This document shows, in pieces, positions 35,003 to 43,861 of a DNA stretch of 64,000 nucleotides. Position 1 is the first letter of the stretch; the number at the start of each line of letters is the position of its first letter. Both the position numbers and the translations under genes were made by a program. Source of the DNA: Soonwooa sp. (GTDB lineage: Bacteria > Bacteroidota > Bacteroidia > Flavobacteriales > Weeksellaceae). Under the pieces are notes generated by a model that was given only the letters and a program-made list of their open reading frames with translations, ran no database searches and was not told the DNA's origin. The stretch is taken from positions 1-64,000 of the forward strand of contig NZ_JASLDS010000072.1 of the NCBI RefSeq assembly GCF_030151385.1, in the 5' to 3' direction.

Positions 35003-35644
35003 ATGGGAAATCATGTTTCTAAGGATATTATTTTGAAATGGTTAAAAGCTTGGTCGTTATCAAGAGAATTACCACTTCCTGTTACCTATAAATCTGGATT
35101 TAAAGTTGATGTCGGATTTGAAAACCAGAAAACTCGATATGTATTTTCTAAACCGAATGACGATTTTTTCCAACTTTCAGAAGAAATTAATGAACCATAT
35201 ATTTTTCTAAAATTTTGTGGAGCACCGTCTGAAATCAAAGATAAAATTTCGGAAAAATGGAAAATTCAACCTCAAGGTTACATGATGTTTTGTTTTCATC
35301 CAATGAAAAATATTGAAAACAAGCTGAATGAAAATTATAGTTTATCTTTTGAAAATTATAATTCGACTTTCGTAGTTAAAATCCTTGCCAAAAATGGCGA
35401 AATTGCTTCGCAAGGAAGAGTCGTATTAGTTGACGATATCGCCGTTTACGATAGAATTATTACTAATAATAGTTATAAACGTAAAGGTCTTGCAAGTATT
35501 CTGATGAAAGAATTGGAAAAAATTGCTTTATCAAAACAAGTTTATCAAAATTTTTTGGTAGCAACAGAGGAGGGAAAACATTTATATGAATCTTTAGGTT
35601 GGAAACTTTATTCACTTTACACTTCAATTGTAATTGAAAAATAG
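35003..35644 (+). CDS. GNAT-family acetyltransferase with N-terminal extension
   Basis: A 213-aa protein. The first 110 residues form a separate alpha/beta segment (SLSRELPLPVTYKSGFKVDV). The GNAT core follows with the acetyl-CoA loop around SYKRKGLASILMKELEKIAL and the C-terminal GKHLYESLGWKLYS. The substrate is unknown. Confidence 0.8.
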   Translation: MGNHVSKDIILKWLKAWSLSRELPLPVTYKSGFKVDVGFENQKTRYVFSKPNDDFFQLSEEINEPYIFLKFCGAPSEIKDKISEKWKIQPQGYMMFCFHPMKNIENKLNENYSLSFENYNSTFVVKILAKNGEIASQGRVVLVDDIAVYDRIITNNSYKRKGLASILMKELEKIALSKQVYQNFLVATEEGKHLYESLGWKLYSLYTSIVIEK

Positions 35645-35690
35645 TTGTTTTTGCGCCTTTGTGATAAAAATCACAGGACATTTCTTCATT

Positions 35691-36491
35691 TTACTTACTT
35701 TTTCTGTAATCGTTGGGCGAAATCATCAAATAACGTTTAAAAAATCGTGAAAAATAAGAAGCGGTTTCAAAGCCCAATTGATCGGCACATTCTTTAATGG
35801 AGCGGGTCGTATGTTTTAAAAGATATTGACTTTCCAACAAAATTCGTTCGTGGATAATCTGCAAAGCAGTATTTCCCGTTTCCTCTTTAATCACTTCGGT
35901 CAAATGTTTTGCCGAAATTCCGAGATGCGAGGCGTATTGTCCGATAGAATTCCACGATGTAAAATGCTCATCAACCAGTTTTTTAAATTCGTAGGTCAGC
36001 TGATAATTTCGGTTCATCGTTTTCTCAAATCCCAGCAAACAATACTCGCAAGCCCTGTTGTATTCGTACAAAATCTCCATGATGATTAAGCGAATAATAT
36101 CTAAATGATAGGCGTATTTTGAATTTAACTCCCTTTTTATTTGAACAAACTTTTCCTTTACCGAAGTAAAACTTTCGTTGAGTTCATACATCGGCGGATA
36201 TTTGGTATTTAGCAAAAGTAATTCGTCAATAATTCCCTCTTTCAGGATGATTTTCTGCAAAAATACCTTTGTAAAAAGGACTTGTTTTACTTTAAAATTA
36301 TCAGAAACATTTTGAGTAGAAATGAGCACATCGAGAGGCAAAATTGTGATTGTTCCGGAAGTAATTTCAAAATGATGAAAGCCAATTTTAATCTTAGCAC
36401 TTCCCTCAGAACAGATTAAAACCGTGTAATAATCGTTCTTGATGGGACTTGCCAATCTTAAGTTATCCGTTTCTTCCGAATATTTTACCAT
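35691..36491 (-). CDS. AraC-family transcriptional regulator
   Basis: A protein of 266 aa from MVKYSEETDNLR; the longer reading frame to 36581 begins with hydrophobic leader-like sequence. N-terminal cupin-type sensor (AKIKIGFHHFEITSGTITIL). C-terminal double helix-turn-helix: HLGISAKHLTEVIKEETGNT and SIKECADQLGFETASYFSRFFKRY. It faces the NmrA gene in the same direction 115 bp away, so it may be the last gene of that transcript or independent. Confidence 0.85.
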   Translation of the reverse strand: MVKYSEETDNLRLASPIKNDYYTVLICSEGSAKIKIGFHHFEITSGTITILPLDVLISTQNVSDNFKVKQVLFTKVFLQKIILKEGIIDELLLLNTKYPPMYELNESFTSVKEKFVQIKRELNSKYAYHLDIIRLIIMEILYEYNRACEYCLLGFEKTMNRNYQLTYEFKKLVDEHFTSWNSIGQYASHLGISAKHLTEVIKEETGNTALQIIHERILLESQYLLKHTTRSIKECADQLGFETASYFSRFFKRYLMISPNDYRKSK

Positions 36492-36605
36492 AATTCGTAT
36501 CTCAATAAAGAACAAAATTAAAAAATAAATTTTCCTCAAAAAGTCATTTAAACTAAAAAGCTTGCCTAAAATTATAGACAAGCTTTACATCAAACAAATT
36601 TCATT

Positions 36606-37469
36606 TTAAAAGTTATAGATCTCCCGCAAACTTTCTTTTAAAGACAAAGGTTTTCTGCCCAAAAGATGTTCTAAATTGTTGGACAATAGCTGAAATACAG
36701 CATTTCGCTTGTCGGTTACAAATCCAGAAATAGCAAACAGTTCACCTTCATGAACGCCTTTTTTCCTTAAATGATTTTCGTATTCTTCAACCGTCGTTTC
36801 CGCATAAAAAGGCACTTGCTTTCCCGATAATTCAGACAAGGCATCGGCAACATCGGCGTAAGTATAATACTCAGAAGCTGTCAATTCGTATTCTTTGTTC
36901 AAATGTTTTTCGTCCAAAAGTGCATTGGCAGCAGCTTCACCCAACTCGCGTCTTAGCGCAAACGGTACTTTTCCATCCGCAGCATGAAGATAAACACCGT
37001 TTTCCAAAATATCGTTCCCCACAAAAAGAGGAATTGCATCCGCATACATGGTGTTTTTCAAAATGGTATAGGGAATTCCACTTTCCTTTGCATAGATTTC
37101 GGTTTCCAAATGCTGCTGTAGTAAAGCTTTCAGCGGAGATTTATCGATATCTTTCACCAAAAGACTGGTGTAGAGAATATGTTTTACGCCGTATTTTTTT
37201 GCAGTATCAATTACATTTTTGTTTTCGCTAAAAATTGTTCCGCTTGGCGACGGAATCAAAAGCAATTGATCGATGCCTTGCATGGCTTGTTCCAGCGAAT
37301 TTATATCTTCGTAACTCCCAATTTTTACATTGATTCCTTGGTCTAAAAAGGTTTGTGCTTTATTTTCGTTTCTAACCAAAACTGTGATTTTTTTTGCATC
37401 TTTCGATTTTAGTAAATGCTTGATGGTTTGTTGTCCCAAAGCGCCTGTTGCTCCCGTTATTAATATCAT
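36606..37469 (-). CDS. NmrA/QorB-like NAD(P)-dependent quinone or azo reductase
   Basis: A 287-aa atypical SDR. ILITGATGALGQQTIKHLLKS at 2-22 is the nucleotide-binding loop. LLLIPSP, HILYTSLLVKD and GIPYTILKNTMYADAI are the blocks shared with QorB/YtfG, an NADPH:quinone oxidoreductase. It is divergent from an HxlR gene, as qorB is from its HxlR-type repressor in E. coli, with a palindrome between them. Confidence 0.85.
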   Translation of the reverse strand: MILITGATGALGQQTIKHLLKSKDAKKITVLVRNENKAQTFLDQGINVKIGSYEDINSLEQAMQGIDQLLLIPSPSGTIFSENKNVIDTAKKYGVKHILYTSLLVKDIDKSPLKALLQQHLETEIYAKESGIPYTILKNTMYADAIPLFVGNDILENGVYLHAADGKVPFALRRELGEAAANALLDEKHLNKEYELTASEYYTYADVADALSELSGKQVPFYAETTVEEYENHLRKKGVHEGELFAISGFVTDKRNAVFQLLSNNLEHLLGRKPLSLKESLREIYNF

Positions 37470-37557
37470 TTTCTATTATTTTGATGAGAATTTTCCGAAA
37501 CTTTTTCAGAATATTTGATTGCAAAATTAGAGGAGTCATTTGCGATTTATACTATTG

Positions 37558-37594
37558 GTTTCCAACAGGAAACTGGTGTGTTGTAGGAAACCAA
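37558..37594. promoter_or_regulatory. HxlR-type operator candidate with a third half-site
   Basis: GTTTCC-AACA-GGAAAC at 37558-37573 is a perfect 6-4-6 palindrome. A further GGAAACC lies at 37586-37592, which also pairs with the GGTTTCC on the left. A near-consensus -10 (TACCTTTA, 37608-37615) follows. Confidence 0.6.
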
Positions 37595-37635
37595 ATCGGA
37601 AATTTATTACCTTTATCAACGATAAATTACGCATT

Positions 37636-38013
37636 TTGAAAGACGAAAAAAAAGTTCTGAATCCAACCCAATGCAGCCTGAGAATGGTGGGTATGAACGA
37701 CGCTATGAGCATACTTTCTGGCAAATGGAAATTTCATATTTTGTCGGCGCTTATCGTTTTTGGGAAAATGCGTTTTAGTGATTTAAAACGCGAAGTAACG
37801 GGCATTGGCGCAAAAATGTTATCGAAAGAATTGCAAGATTTGGAAATGAATCTTCTGATAACAAGAAGCGTAAAACAAACAAAACCCATCACCGTGGAAT
37901 ATGAAATTACGGATTTCGGTCGCACTTTGGAGCACATCATCGTGGAGCTTGCAGAATGGGGAATCGAATACCGGAATGTGTTGATTAATAAAAACGCTTC
38001 AACGGAAATTTAA
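37636..38013 (+). CDS. HxlR-family redox/electrophile-sensing regulator
   Basis: About 125 aa if translation starts at the TTG at 37636 (then KDEKKVLNPTQCS). An ATG at 37540 is in frame but lies upstream of the operator and -10 box, so I prefer the later start. The core is ILSGKWKFHILSAL, FSDLKREVTGIGAKMLSKELQDLE and VEYEITDFGRTL. A single N-terminal cysteine (NPTQCSLR) matches the sensing position of YodB/HypR relatives. It probably represses the divergent NmrA reductase. Start uncertain. Confidence 0.82.
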   Translation: MKDEKKVLNPTQCSLRMVGMNDAMSILSGKWKFHILSALIVFGKMRFSDLKREVTGIGAKMLSKELQDLEMNLLITRSVKQTKPITVEYEITDFGRTLEHIIVELAEWGIEYRNVLINKNASTEI

Positions 38014-38024
38014 ACCGGATTTTA

Positions 38025-38897
38025 GTGGTAAGCGCAAACAAAATAATTAAAATTTCTACCACACCTTTGGATGAAAACTCGTCGAAAGTGCGATTGGATT
38101 TTGATGGTTATTCGGTTATGGAGCAATGCAGCAATACGGCGCAACATGGCAGTTTTTTTCTGGAAGAACATAGTCTTTTCTTTTTGTTGGATGGCAGTTT
38201 GAAATTAACGCATGGCAAAGACGTTTTTGAATTGAAGAAAAATGAAATGATTTTATTCAAAAAAGCGACTTTCCTAAAATTTGAAAAATCTGCCAACGGC
38301 GGTCCAACCTACGATTGCATTATTGTAAGCATTAAAGATGCTGTGCTAAAATCTTTTTTGACATCATCGGATATGAAACCAATTGCAAAGCCAGATGCAG
38401 AAGCCAATCCAGGTATTTTTCCGATGCCCGAATGTCAAATTCATTTCGCCCAATCTGTGAAAATGTATTTGTCAGGAACTTATCCCGTTCAGGAGGGACA
38501 AATCCACATCAAAATGATGGAAATGCTTTATAACATTGCTATTGGCTCGCAACCAATGTACGCACAACTGTTGCAGTTTGATCAACCTGTTCGTGTGGAC
38601 ATTCAGTCGGTGATTGAAGCCAATTATACCTCACCAGCTTCCCTCCAAGAACTTGCGTATCTCTCTGGTAGAAGCCTTTCGGCGTTCAAAAGAGATTTTC
38701 AAAATATCTTCAATATGCCGCCCGCACAATTAATTCGAGAAAAAAGATTGGCAAAAGCGAAGGATCTGCTGGAGACAACGGCGATGTCCATTAGGGATAT
38801 TTGTTATACTGTTGGTTTCGAAAACGTTTCACATTTTTCTCGCATTTTCAAAGATTTATACGGCATTTCGCCATCTTCTTATCGCCATCATTTGTAG
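38025..38897 (+). CDS. AraC-family transcriptional regulator
   Basis: About 290 aa from a GTG at 38025, 11 bp after the HxlR stop; no ATG is available before the conserved region. The N-terminal part has cupin-like features (SLFFLLDGSLKLTHGKDVFELKKNEMILF spans about 47-75). The C-terminal AraC domain has LAYLSGRSLSAFKRDFQNIF and SIRDICYTVGFENVSHFSRIFKDLYG. It probably forms a two-regulator operon with the HxlR gene. The target may be the SnoaL-DsbA pair downstream. Confidence 0.83.
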   Translation: MVSANKIIKISTTPLDENSSKVRLDFDGYSVMEQCSNTAQHGSFFLEEHSLFFLLDGSLKLTHGKDVFELKKNEMILFKKATFLKFEKSANGGPTYDCIIVSIKDAVLKSFLTSSDMKPIAKPDAEANPGIFPMPECQIHFAQSVKMYLSGTYPVQEGQIHIKMMEMLYNIAIGSQPMYAQLLQFDQPVRVDIQSVIEANYTSPASLQELAYLSGRSLSAFKRDFQNIFNMPPAQLIREKRLAKAKDLLETTAMSIRDICYTVGFENVSHFSRIFKDLYGISPSSYRHHL

Positions 38898-39022
38898 TTT
38901 TTGGGCGTTTTAATCCATTTGGACTTTTTAGAAAAGAAACTTGGACCGCTTGGAAAAGTAGTCGGTTAAAAGCTGCTTTACCTTTGCAGTAGAAAAATAA
39001 AGTTTAACATTAATTGAAACAA

Positions 39023-39406
39023 ATGGAAAATAAAAACGCGAATTCCATCACGGATTACGAAGCAATTATCAACACAATGAAAACCTATACAGAAGGTTTT
39101 AGAACAGGTGATACAACGATTTTTAATGACGTTTTCACGAAAGATGCGGTGATGTATGGCTATTGGAACGGGCATTTTGTAGAAGGTTCTATCGAAAATC
39201 TACACGCCTCGGTAAAGCAGGCAGGTGCAGCGCCTAACATTATTTTGCATGTCAGTATTTTGGATAAAACAACTACGACAGCAGTTGTACGAAACGAAGT
39301 AGAAGCCAATGCAACGGGCGATAATTTCACCGAATTTCATTCATTAATCAAGGAAGGTGATGATTGGAAAATTGTCTCAAAAGTTTTTCACAAATACGAT
39401 AGATAA
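39023..39406 (+). CDS. SnoaL/NTF2-like protein (putative lumazine-binding type)
   Basis: A protein of 127 aa from the ATG at 39023 (MENKNANSITDYE); the reading frame also has an upstream TTG. Blocks INTMKTYTEGFRTGDTTIFN, FTKDAVMYGYWNGHFVEG and FHSLIKEGDDWKIVSKVFHKY fit the putative lumazine-binding SnoaL-like family. It starts an apparent operon with the DsbA-family gene 2 bp downstream. Confidence 0.8.
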   Translation: MENKNANSITDYEAIINTMKTYTEGFRTGDTTIFNDVFTKDAVMYGYWNGHFVEGSIENLHASVKQAGAAPNIILHVSILDKTTTTAVVRNEVEANATGDNFTEFHSLIKEGDDWKIVSKVFHKYDR

Positions 39407-39408
39407 AG

Positions 39409-40116
39409 ATGAAAATAGAAATTTGGAGCGATGTTGTTTGTCCGTTTTGTTATATCGGAAAACGAAATTTGGAACTTGCATTGGCGCAATTTCCACAACG
39501 AGATCAATTGGAAATTACATGGAAAAGTTTTGTCTTGGATCCTCATCTTCCCGAAACTGCCGAAGACAGTTACGCCGATTATTTGGTGAAACGAAAAGGT
39601 TTGGCGTTGGAGCAGGTCAACGGAATGATTGCAGGAATTACACATACCGCGAAAAATGTTGGTTTGCATTTCGATTTTGATCGTTCGGTTTTGGTCAATT
39701 CTCAAAAAGCGCATCAACTGGTTCAGTTTGCTAAAACAAAAATGTTGGGACAGGAGGCGGAGGAAGTTTTATTTGAAGCTTTTTTTGTCAATGGACAAGA
39801 CACTGCTAATACCGAAACCTTGTTACAATTAGGCGAAAAAATTGGTTTGGATAAAACGGAATTGCGTTTGGTTTTAGAAAATAAAAACTTTGCCGAAGCG
39901 ATTGAAAAAGACATTAACGAAGCCCGAAAAATAGGTGTAAACGGAGTTCCGTTTTCCCTGATTAACCAAAAATATGCGATTTCTGGAGCGCAACCACCCG
40001 AAGTTTTCCTAAGTACCATAACCAAAGCATTTGAAGAATGGCAAAAGGAAAATCCTACCAATAATTTAGAAATTATTGAAGGACAATCTTGCGGATTGGA
40101 TGGCAATTGCCAATAA
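39409..40116 (+). CDS. DsbA-family oxidoreductase, FrnE-like
   Basis: A 235-aa cytoplasmic protein (no signal peptide). The thioredoxin-fold active site is CPFC in IWSDVVCPFCYIGKRNLE (about residues 11-14 of the mature start). The long helical insertion and NGVPFSLINQKYAISGAQPPE (cis-Pro segment VPF) fit the FrnE/2-hydroxychromene isomerase-like group. A further Cys pair lies near the C terminus (SCGLDGNC). It likely acts as a thiol-disulfide isomerase under oxidative stress. Confidence 0.88.
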   Translation: MKIEIWSDVVCPFCYIGKRNLELALAQFPQRDQLEITWKSFVLDPHLPETAEDSYADYLVKRKGLALEQVNGMIAGITHTAKNVGLHFDFDRSVLVNSQKAHQLVQFAKTKMLGQEAEEVLFEAFFVNGQDTANTETLLQLGEKIGLDKTELRLVLENKNFAEAIEKDINEARKIGVNGVPFSLINQKYAISGAQPPEVFLSTITKAFEEWQKENPTNNLEIIEGQSCGLDGNCQ

Positions 40117-40130
40117 AATGTAGATTTAAT

Positions 40131-40172
40131 AACAAGCGAGGTTTCTCAAAAAGAGAACCTCGCTTGTTTTTT
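40131..40172 (+). terminator. terminator of the SnoaL-DsbA operon
   Basis: AACAAGCGAGGTTTCTC pairs over almost its whole length with GAGAACCTCGCTTGTT (one bulged T), followed by a run of Ts. It is the strongest hairpin in the window. Confidence 0.92.
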
Positions 40173-40203
40173 TTAAATAAACTAAAATCTTCTATAATTA
40201 ATG

Positions 40204-41022
40204 TTATTTAATAGCCGCAATCATCATGTGTGGACTAAAGGGCAGCAAGGTTTCATCATTTTCTGTTGCCATCAATAAATCATTCAAAACACTTCTTCGT
40301 TTAGGATTTAACATGTTGGAATAATAATCTTTGTCAAGCCAAATAAAACCCTCAACCGCAAACATTTTATCAATTTTAAAATTGCATTGCAAGAATTCGT
40401 CTTTCAAAATCGTTGGTTTATGATAAAAAGCCTCCGCTAACAACCAAGGAAAATCCTCTGGAGGCGTATGAATACCTGATTTTAACTCAGATTTACACAT
40501 GTCAAAAAATGTTGGTTTGTAGATCAGTCCATTTAAAAGACCTACTAAAGTGGAAGCTGTAGAATTAATGCTAAAACCCAAAATAATTCCATTTTTCTTC
40601 AAAACCCTTTTGGCTTCGTTAATGGCAAGAATGCGGTCTTCGGCATTCTGTAAATGATACAAAGGGCCGTGAAGTATGATTAAATCTGCAAAATTATTAG
40701 GAAAATCCAAATTTCTTGCTTCGCCTTTTATGACTTTGAACTTATTTTTTAATTTTTGAGACCTATTTTGGGCAATTTTTAAGTGTTTATCAACAGGTTC
40801 TACCAAGTAAACGTTGTGATTTAATTTGGACAACCATTCAGAATATTTGCCTGTACCACCACCAATATCAAGAATTGTGGAAGAATTTTTAAGATACAAG
40901 CTGATCAAATATTTTATGCGCTCAAATTCGAAAACGCCCATTCCTTTTGAAAGTCTATCTTCTTCGGACGCTTTATTATAGAAAAGTTCAATAGCAGAAC
41001 TTATTAAATTATGTTTTTTCAT
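40204..41022 (-). CDS. SAM-dependent methyltransferase
   Basis: A protein of 272 aa from the ATG at 41022 (MKKHNLISSAIEL). Class I fold: motif I ILDIGGGTGKYSEWLS, acidic end of strand 2 (VYLVEPVD), motif II region LIILHGPLYHL. The C-terminal half includes SELKSGIHTPPEDFPWLL. The substrate is unknown, possibly a small molecule. It is monocistronic, with a weak hairpin (AACCTC/GAGGTT) upstream near 41099. Confidence 0.82.
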   Translation of the reverse strand: MKKHNLISSAIELFYNKASEEDRLSKGMGVFEFERIKYLISLYLKNSSTILDIGGGTGKYSEWLSKLNHNVYLVEPVDKHLKIAQNRSQKLKNKFKVIKGEARNLDFPNNFADLIILHGPLYHLQNAEDRILAINEAKRVLKKNGIILGFSINSTASTLVGLLNGLIYKPTFFDMCKSELKSGIHTPPEDFPWLLAEAFYHKPTILKDEFLQCNFKIDKMFAVEGFIWLDKDYYSNMLNPKRRSVLNDLLMATENDETLLPFSPHMMIAAIK

Positions 41023-41295
41023 ACTAAGATTAGTGCAAAACACTGTAAGATTAATTTATGGAAATAAAAAATCGCGACTACAAAAAGTAATCGTTAAAAC
41101 CTCTGAGAAACGAGGTTGTGATATGTACACTTAGTATAAGATGTTGCAAAATTAGAAAAAATATTTAAAAAGACAAATGTTATATAATTAATTGATTGTC
41201 AATAAGATAATTTTATCTTCTAAACAATTTGCTACATCTAATCTCAAACTAAATTTCAAAAAAACAAACAAAACACTTTGCATTTTCAATTTATC

Positions 41296-41311
41296 ATCGT
41301 AATATTGCAAT
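41296..41311. promoter_or_regulatory. ArsR operator candidate 1
   Basis: ATCGTAATATTGCAAT, 15 bp before arsR. It is the core of a wider imperfect inverted repeat (about 41290-41317; arms TTTATCATCGTAA and TTGCAATGTTAAA). An identical 16-bp copy lies at 41680-41695. Confidence 0.7.
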
Positions 41312-41326
41312 GTTAAATAAAAACAA

Positions 41327-41656
41327 ATGGGCATTACCAAATCGGATATTTTTTCGGAAGAACAAAACAAACTTGCAGGCTTTTTCAAAGTTTTGGGACA
41401 TCCCGCTCGTGTGGCGATTTTGCAGCATATTATCAATCAGAAAAGCTGTATTTGCAACGATTTGGTAGAAGAATTGGGCTTGGCGCAAGCAACGATTTCT
41501 CAGCATTTAAAAGAGCTGAAAAATATCGGAATTATTAAAGGTTCCATTGAAGGAAAATCTGTTTGCTATTGTATTGATGAAGAAAAATGGAAACAAATTC
41601 AACAGGATTTTGATGGATTTTTTAATCAAAATGTAGGCACTAACCAATGCTGTTAA
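41327..41656 (+). CDS. arsR: ArsR-family arsenic-sensing repressor
   Basis: A 109-aa winged-helix protein. C41 and C43 in SCICNDLVEEL correspond to the As(III)-binding CxCxDL motif. The recognition helix is AQATISQHLKELKNIG. A terminal CC (residues 108-109) may add metal affinity. It is the first gene of the ars operon and lies between the two identical operator-like sites. Confidence 0.93.
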   Translation: MGITKSDIFSEEQNKLAGFFKVLGHPARVAILQHIINQKSCICNDLVEELGLAQATISQHLKELKNIGIIKGSIEGKSVCYCIDEEKWKQIQQDFDGFFNQNVGTNQCC

Positions 41657-41679
41657 AGGCATTTTTTTTGACTTTTAAT

Positions 41680-41695
41680 ATCGTAATATTGCAAT
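41680..41695. promoter_or_regulatory. ArsR operator candidate 2
   Basis: A second exact copy of ATCGTAATATTGCAAT, between arsR and the DUF6428 gene (25 bp before its start). It suggests an internal, separately repressed promoter. Confidence 0.7.
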
Positions 41696-41719
41696 ATATA
41701 AATAATAAAATTAAATTGT

Positions 41720-42184
41720 ATGAAACTATCAAAAATTAAAGAAATCTTACCTCAATTGAGCAATGTAGAGTTTCAATTGGAAAATGGAAATTTTGTACCC
41801 GAGCATTTTCATGTGACAGAAGTGGGCATTATCACTAAGGATTTTATCGATTGTGGTGGAAAAATCCGACATGAAAAAACGGTCAATTTTCAATTATGGA
41901 ATGCCAACGATTTTGATCATCGTTTGAAACCCGCAAAATTGCTAAACATTATCCAATTGTCTGAGGAAAAACTGGGTATCGAAGATGCCGAAATCGAAGT
42001 GGAATTCCAAAGTGAAACCATCGGAAAATATGATCTGGATTTTAATGGCGAGCATTTTTTACTAAAAAATAAACAAACGGCTTGCTTGGCTGGTGATGCT
42101 TGCGGAATTCCCACTCAAAAACAAAAAGTGAATTTAGCCAATCTCAATACTACTAACTGCGCACCAAATTCTGGATGTTGCTAA
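41720..42184 (+). CDS. DUF6428 protein of the arsenic operon
   Basis: A 154-aa protein. LENGNFVPEHFHVTEVG and the internal GKIRHEKTVNFQLW fit DUF6428. The tail is cysteine-containing (KQTACLAGDACGIPT and CAPNSGCC), suggesting thiol metal binding. The family is found in ars operons of Bacteroidota; its role is unknown. Followed 10 bp later by the arsenate reductase-like gene. Confidence 0.85.
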   Translation: MKLSKIKEILPQLSNVEFQLENGNFVPEHFHVTEVGIITKDFIDCGGKIRHEKTVNFQLWNANDFDHRLKPAKLLNIIQLSEEKLGIEDAEIEVEFQSETIGKYDLDFNGEHFLLKNKQTACLAGDACGIPTQKQKVNLANLNTTNCAPNSGCC

Positions 42185-42194
42185 ACTCAAAATT

Positions 42195-42812
42195 ATGTAT
42201 AAAAATTTAACCGAAAACATTGCCAGCATTGCTTCTGTTCAAAATATAAATGAACAACGAAAGGAAATTTTACAGCCATTAATCGATTATATTCAACAGA
42301 AAATAAATCAAAAAGAAACTGTCAATATTCAATTCATTTGCACGCACAATTCGCGAAGAAGTCATCTGGCTCAGGTTTGGGCACAAGTTTTTGCAGCGCA
42401 TTTTCAAATTCCAAAAGTAAATTGCTTTTCGGGTGGAACCGAAACGACGGCGCTTTTTCAAAAAATCGTTGAAATGCTGACTGAACAAGGTTTTTCCATC
42501 ACAAAAATTTCAAAAGACGAAAATCCCGTTTATGCCATAAAATTTGACGACAACGCATTGCCGATTATCGGCTTTTCGAAGCGATACGACCATGTTTTTA
42601 ATCCCGCTTCCAACTTTGCGGCGGTGATGACCTGCTCCGAAGCCGACGGCGGTTGTCCATTTATCGCAGGTGCCGAAAAAAGAATTCCGATTACCTACGA
42701 AGATCCAAAGATTGCCGACAATACCTCGTCTCAGACAGAATTATACGCAAAACGCAGTTTGGAAATCGCTGCCGAAATGTTTTATGTTTTCTCAAAAATC
42801 AATCTCCACTAA
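42195..42812 (+). CDS. arsC: low-molecular-weight phosphatase-type arsenate reductase
   Basis: A 205-aa protein. The phosphate-binding loop CTHNSRRS (C49 to R55, CX5R) is at the end of the first strand, as in LMW-phosphatase-type ArsC. A later cysteine pair around TCSEADGGCPF could relay electrons to thioredoxin. It reduces As(V) to As(III) for export by ACR3. Members are often annotated as protein-tyrosine-phosphatase; the operon decides for arsenate reductase. Confidence 0.85.
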   Translation: MYKNLTENIASIASVQNINEQRKEILQPLIDYIQQKINQKETVNIQFICTHNSRRSHLAQVWAQVFAAHFQIPKVNCFSGGTETTALFQKIVEMLTEQGFSITKISKDENPVYAIKFDDNALPIIGFSKRYDHVFNPASNFAAVMTCSEADGGCPFIAGAEKRIPITYEDPKIADNTSSQTELYAKRSLEIAAEMFYVFSKINLH

Positions 42813-43847
42813 ATGCAACCAAAACTAAAATACCTCGATCGTTACCTTAGTTTATGGATTTTTCTGGCGATGGCAATTGGCGTTGGTTTGGGTCATTTTT
42901 TTCCAAATATCTCGAACGCGATTAGCCAAGTTTCGGTTGGATCTACCAATATTCCGTTGGCGCTGGGATTGCTTTTGATGATGTTTCCACCGCTCGCAAA
43001 AGTCGATTATTCGCTGCTTCCAAAGGCATTTTCAGACAAAAAATCAATGATGATTTCCTTGGTTTTAAACTGGATTGTTGGAACGGTTCTGATGTTTGGA
43101 TTGACGATTTTGTTTTTCAGAAATCAACCCGATTATATGTCGGGATTAATCTTAATCGGCTTGGCAAGGTGCATCGCAATGGTTATCGTGTGGAACGATT
43201 TGGCAAAAGGAAACCGCGAATACGCCGCAATGTTGGTCGCCCTCAACAGCATTTTTCAGATTTTGTTTTACAGTTTTTTGGTTTGGCTTTTCATCAATGT
43301 TTTGCCAGCAAAACTCGGATTGGCAGAATTCAACATCAATGTCTCTGCAAAAGACGTCAGCCAAAGCGTTTTCTTGTATTTGGGCATTCCGTTTCTTGCA
43401 GGTTTTCTCAGCCGATATTTTTTGGTAAAAACGAAAGGTCTGACGTGGTATAATCGGAAATTCATACCCAAAATTTCGCCGCTATCGCTTTATGCGCTTT
43501 TGTTTACCATCATTTTGATGTTCAGTTTAAAAGGCGATAAAATCATCGAATTACCGATGGATGTGCTTCGGATTTCGGTGCCGCTCATCACTTATTTTGT
43601 CCTCATGTTTTTCGTCAGTTTCTTTATCAATAAGGCTTTGAAAGTTCCGTACGACAAAAATGTGTCGATAGCATTCACCGCAACGGGCAACAATTTCGAG
43701 TTGGCAATTGCGGTGGCTATTTCCACTTTCGGGATCCATTCTTCACAAGCATTTGTCGGCGTTATCGGCCCTTTGGTGGAAGTTCCCGTCCTTATTTTGT
43801 TGGTTAAAGCAAGTCTGTGGCTAAAGGAAAAATACTATAAAACTTAA
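42813..43847 (+). CDS. arsB: ACR3-family arsenite efflux transporter
   Basis: A 344-aa protein with ten predicted helices. GLILIGLARCIAMVIVWNDL carries the essential helix-4 cysteine (C120). FTATGNNFELAIAVAIS near the C terminus is the other ACR3 signature. It exports As(OH)3 across the inner membrane. It starts immediately after the arsC stop (TAAATG), implying coupled translation. Also called acr3. Last gene of the ars operon. Confidence 0.94.
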   Translation: MQPKLKYLDRYLSLWIFLAMAIGVGLGHFFPNISNAISQVSVGSTNIPLALGLLLMMFPPLAKVDYSLLPKAFSDKKSMMISLVLNWIVGTVLMFGLTILFFRNQPDYMSGLILIGLARCIAMVIVWNDLAKGNREYAAMLVALNSIFQILFYSFLVWLFINVLPAKLGLAEFNINVSAKDVSQSVFLYLGIPFLAGFLSRYFLVKTKGLTWYNRKFIPKISPLSLYALLFTIILMFSLKGDKIIELPMDVLRISVPLITYFVLMFFVSFFINKALKVPYDKNVSIAFTATGNNFELAIAVAISTFGIHSSQAFVGVIGPLVEVPVLILLVKASLWLKEKYYKT

Positions 43848-43861
43848 ATTCTTTGCGCAAC

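Noticed and set aside
39014..39022. TTG start for the SnoaL-like gene at 39014
   Set aside because: An ATG three codons later (39023) is a better start.
41099..41116. AACCTC/GAGGTT hairpin as a terminator
   Set aside because: Stem of six pairs and no T run; it lies upstream of both flanking genes.
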